Shown here one piece after another: positions 62,894-64,000 of a stretch of DNA of 64,000 nucleotides. Within the stretch, counting starts at the first letter, position 1. The number at the start of each line of letters is the position of its first letter. The notes under the pieces are model-generated. The model made no database searches. It was given only the letters and a program-made list of their open reading frames with translations, and was not told where the DNA came from. The DNA is from JANQPX01 sp041398025. Its GTDB lineage: Bacteria; Pseudomonadota; Alphaproteobacteria; Geminicoccales; Geminicoccaceae. Made by a program: the position numbers and the translations under genes. Location: the NCBI GenBank assembly GCA_041398025.1, contig JAWKVM010000026.1, positions 80,786 to 144,785 on the forward strand, given 5' to 3'.

Positions 62894-64000
62894 ATGGCAA
62901 TAACGGGTCAGGACAGCCTCGGGGTTCGAGGACAGCTCGACGTCGGCGGTACGTCCTACGACTATTTCTCGTTGGAAGCGGCGGCCAGGCAGCTCGGCGA
63001 CATCAGCCGCCTGCCCTATTCGCTGAAGGTGCTCCTGGAAAATCTCCTTCGCTACGAGGATGGCCGCTCGGTCAAGGGTGAGGATATCGAAGCCGCGGTC
63101 GCCTGGCTGAAGGACCGCCGCTCGGACCAGGAAATCGCCTATCGCCCGGCGCGCGTGCTGATGCAGGACTTCACCGGGGTGCCCGCCGTGGTCGATCTCG
63201 CGGCGATGCGCCAGGCGATGGTCGAGCTCGGCGGCAATCCCGACAAGATCAACCCGCAGTCCCCGGTCGACCTGGTGATCGACCATTCGGTGCAGGTCGA
63301 CATGTTCGGCCAGCCTGGCGCGTTCGAGCGCAATGTCGAGCTCGAATATGAGCGCAATGGCGAGCGCTATGCCTTCCTCCGCTGGGGCGCCGAGGCGTTC
63401 GACAATTTCCGCGTGGTGCCGCCCGGCACCGGCATCTGCCATCAGGTCAATCTGGAATATCTGTCGCAGGTGGTCTGGACCGGCAAGGAAGGCAACAAGA
63501 CGGTCGCCTATCCGGACACCTTGGTCGGCACCGACAGCCACACCACCATGGTCAACGGCCTGGGCGTGCTCGGCTGGGGCGTGGGCGGCATCGAGGCGGA
63601 AGCGGCCATGCTCGGCCAGCCGGTCTCCATGCTGATCCCGGAAGTCATCGGGTTTCGTCTCGACGGCGAGCTGCCGGAAGGCACCACCGCGACCGACCTC
63701 GTGCTGACCGTCACCCAGATGCTGCGCGCCAAGGGCGTGGTCGGCAAATTCGTCGAATTCTACGGCCCCGGCCTCGACCACCTGCCACTCGCGGATCGCG
63801 CCACCATCGGCAATATGGCGCCGGAATATGGCGCCACCTGCGGCATCTTCCCAGTGGATGTCCGCACGATCGACTATCTGAAGTTGACCGGTCGCGATCC
63901 GGCACGCATCGCACTGGTCGAAGCCTATGCCAAGGCCCAGGGCATGTGGCGCGATCGCTCCACCCCGGACCCCGTGTTCACCGACAGTCTGGAGCTGGAC
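62894..64000 (+). CDS. acnA: Aconitate hydratase, AcnA type, partial (runs off right edge)
   Basis: The first 369 residues of an AcnA/IRP-type aconitase (about 890-900 expected). It opens GQDSLGVRGQLDVGG, with PYSLKVLLENLLRYEDG near residue 40, DLVIDHSVQVDMFG near 125 and DTLVGTDSHTTMVNGLGVLG near 208. The iron-sulfur cysteines lie beyond the window. GAGGAG precedes ATG 62894. It converts citrate to isocitrate in the TCA cycle. It follows ccmC by 51 bases, so it may share its transcript. Confidence 0.96.
   Translation, partial: MAITGQDSLGVRGQLDVGGTSYDYFSLEAAARQLGDISRLPYSLKVLLENLLRYEDGRSVKGEDIEAAVAWLKDRRSDQEIAYRPARVLMQDFTGVPAVVDLAAMRQAMVELGGNPDKINPQSPVDLVIDHSVQVDMFGQPGAFERNVELEYERNGERYAFLRWGAEAFDNFRVVPPGTGICHQVNLEYLSQVVWTGKEGNKTVAYPDTLVGTDSHTTMVNGLGVLGWGVGGIEAEAAMLGQPVSMLIPEVIGFRLDGELPEGTTATDLVLTVTQMLRAKGVVGKFVEFYGPGLDHLPLADRATIGNMAPEYGATCGIFPVDVRTIDYLKLTGRDPARIALVEAYAKAQGMWRDRSTPDPVFTDSLELD

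Noticed and set aside
1..64000. Searched by eye for tRNA or rRNA genes, CRISPR arrays, toxin-antitoxin pairs, phage modules and known defence systems
   Set aside because: No regularly spaced repeats, tRNA-like T-arm sequences or recognisable defence or phage gene sets were found.

Overview
The window is GC-rich, densely packed bacterial chromosome. It looks alphaproteobacterial: a DUF2336 protein, ccmABC next to an acnA-type aconitase, several TRAP and LIV-I family transporters, and catabolic operons joined by 4-base ATGA overlaps. A Rhodospirillales-like or Geminicoccus-like soil or marine heterotroph is my guess, but nothing here fixes the genus. I saw no rRNA, tRNA, CRISPR array, origin or prophage.

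Layout. 1-687 is the start of an ABC ATPase on the minus strand that runs off the left edge. 1590-7020 is a plus-strand LIV-I uptake operon (SDR dehydrogenase, LivH, a fused LivM-LivG, LivF, binding protein) ending in a good intrinsic terminator. 7218-8291 is an exported cyclase-family hydrolase. 8292-10432 is an AT-richer accessory patch with a peptidoglycan-binding-like protein and a wrecked IS3-type element. 10433-15635 (minus) holds a periplasmic glucan protein (OpgG/OpgD) and two related TAXI-type TRAP receptors, one fused to an OmpA domain. 16200-17301 has small plus-strand ORFs. 17920-22912 has an acyltransferase, ilvD, a class I glutamine amidotransferase and a DUF2336 protein.

23087-26401 is a complete three-gene TRAP transporter (minus), followed by a RidA-family gene. 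27356-33653 is a five-gene minus-strand operon in which every gene overlaps the next. It fits a route from gamma-butyrobetaine through carnitine and dehydrocarnitine to glycine betaine. It diverges from an aruHI-type arginine transaminase/decarboxylase pair at 33751-36485. 36851-44042 is mostly housekeeping and regulation: aroC, fabI, an AraC regulator, a YihY membrane protein, mazG, a LysR regulator and cytochrome c'. 44292-50854 has a dienelactone-hydrolase-like protein, a Calx-beta protein, a third TAXI receptor, a REC-Hpt signalling protein and an S8 autotransporter lipoprotein.

51337-60713 is a second LIV-I operon with CoA ligases at both ends: a frameshifted acyl-CoA synthetase, then LivG, LivH, LivM, binding protein, LivF, a PD-(D/E)XK-like protein that has lost its E-x-K motif, and a PaaK-like ligase. 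This suggests uptake and CoA activation of an organic acid. 60728-62842 is ccmABC, with ccmA frameshifted as written, followed by acnA, which runs off the right edge.

The most unusual signals are: the TAXI-OmpA fusion; a roughly 70-base dispersed repeat that abuts the stop codon of three unrelated minus-strand genes; a separate long inverted repeat in two copies; the carnitine operon with an NDP-forming CoA ligase; the apparently dead nuclease-like protein in a transport operon; an AT-rich palindrome inside ccmC; and homopolymer-type indels confined to two genes.
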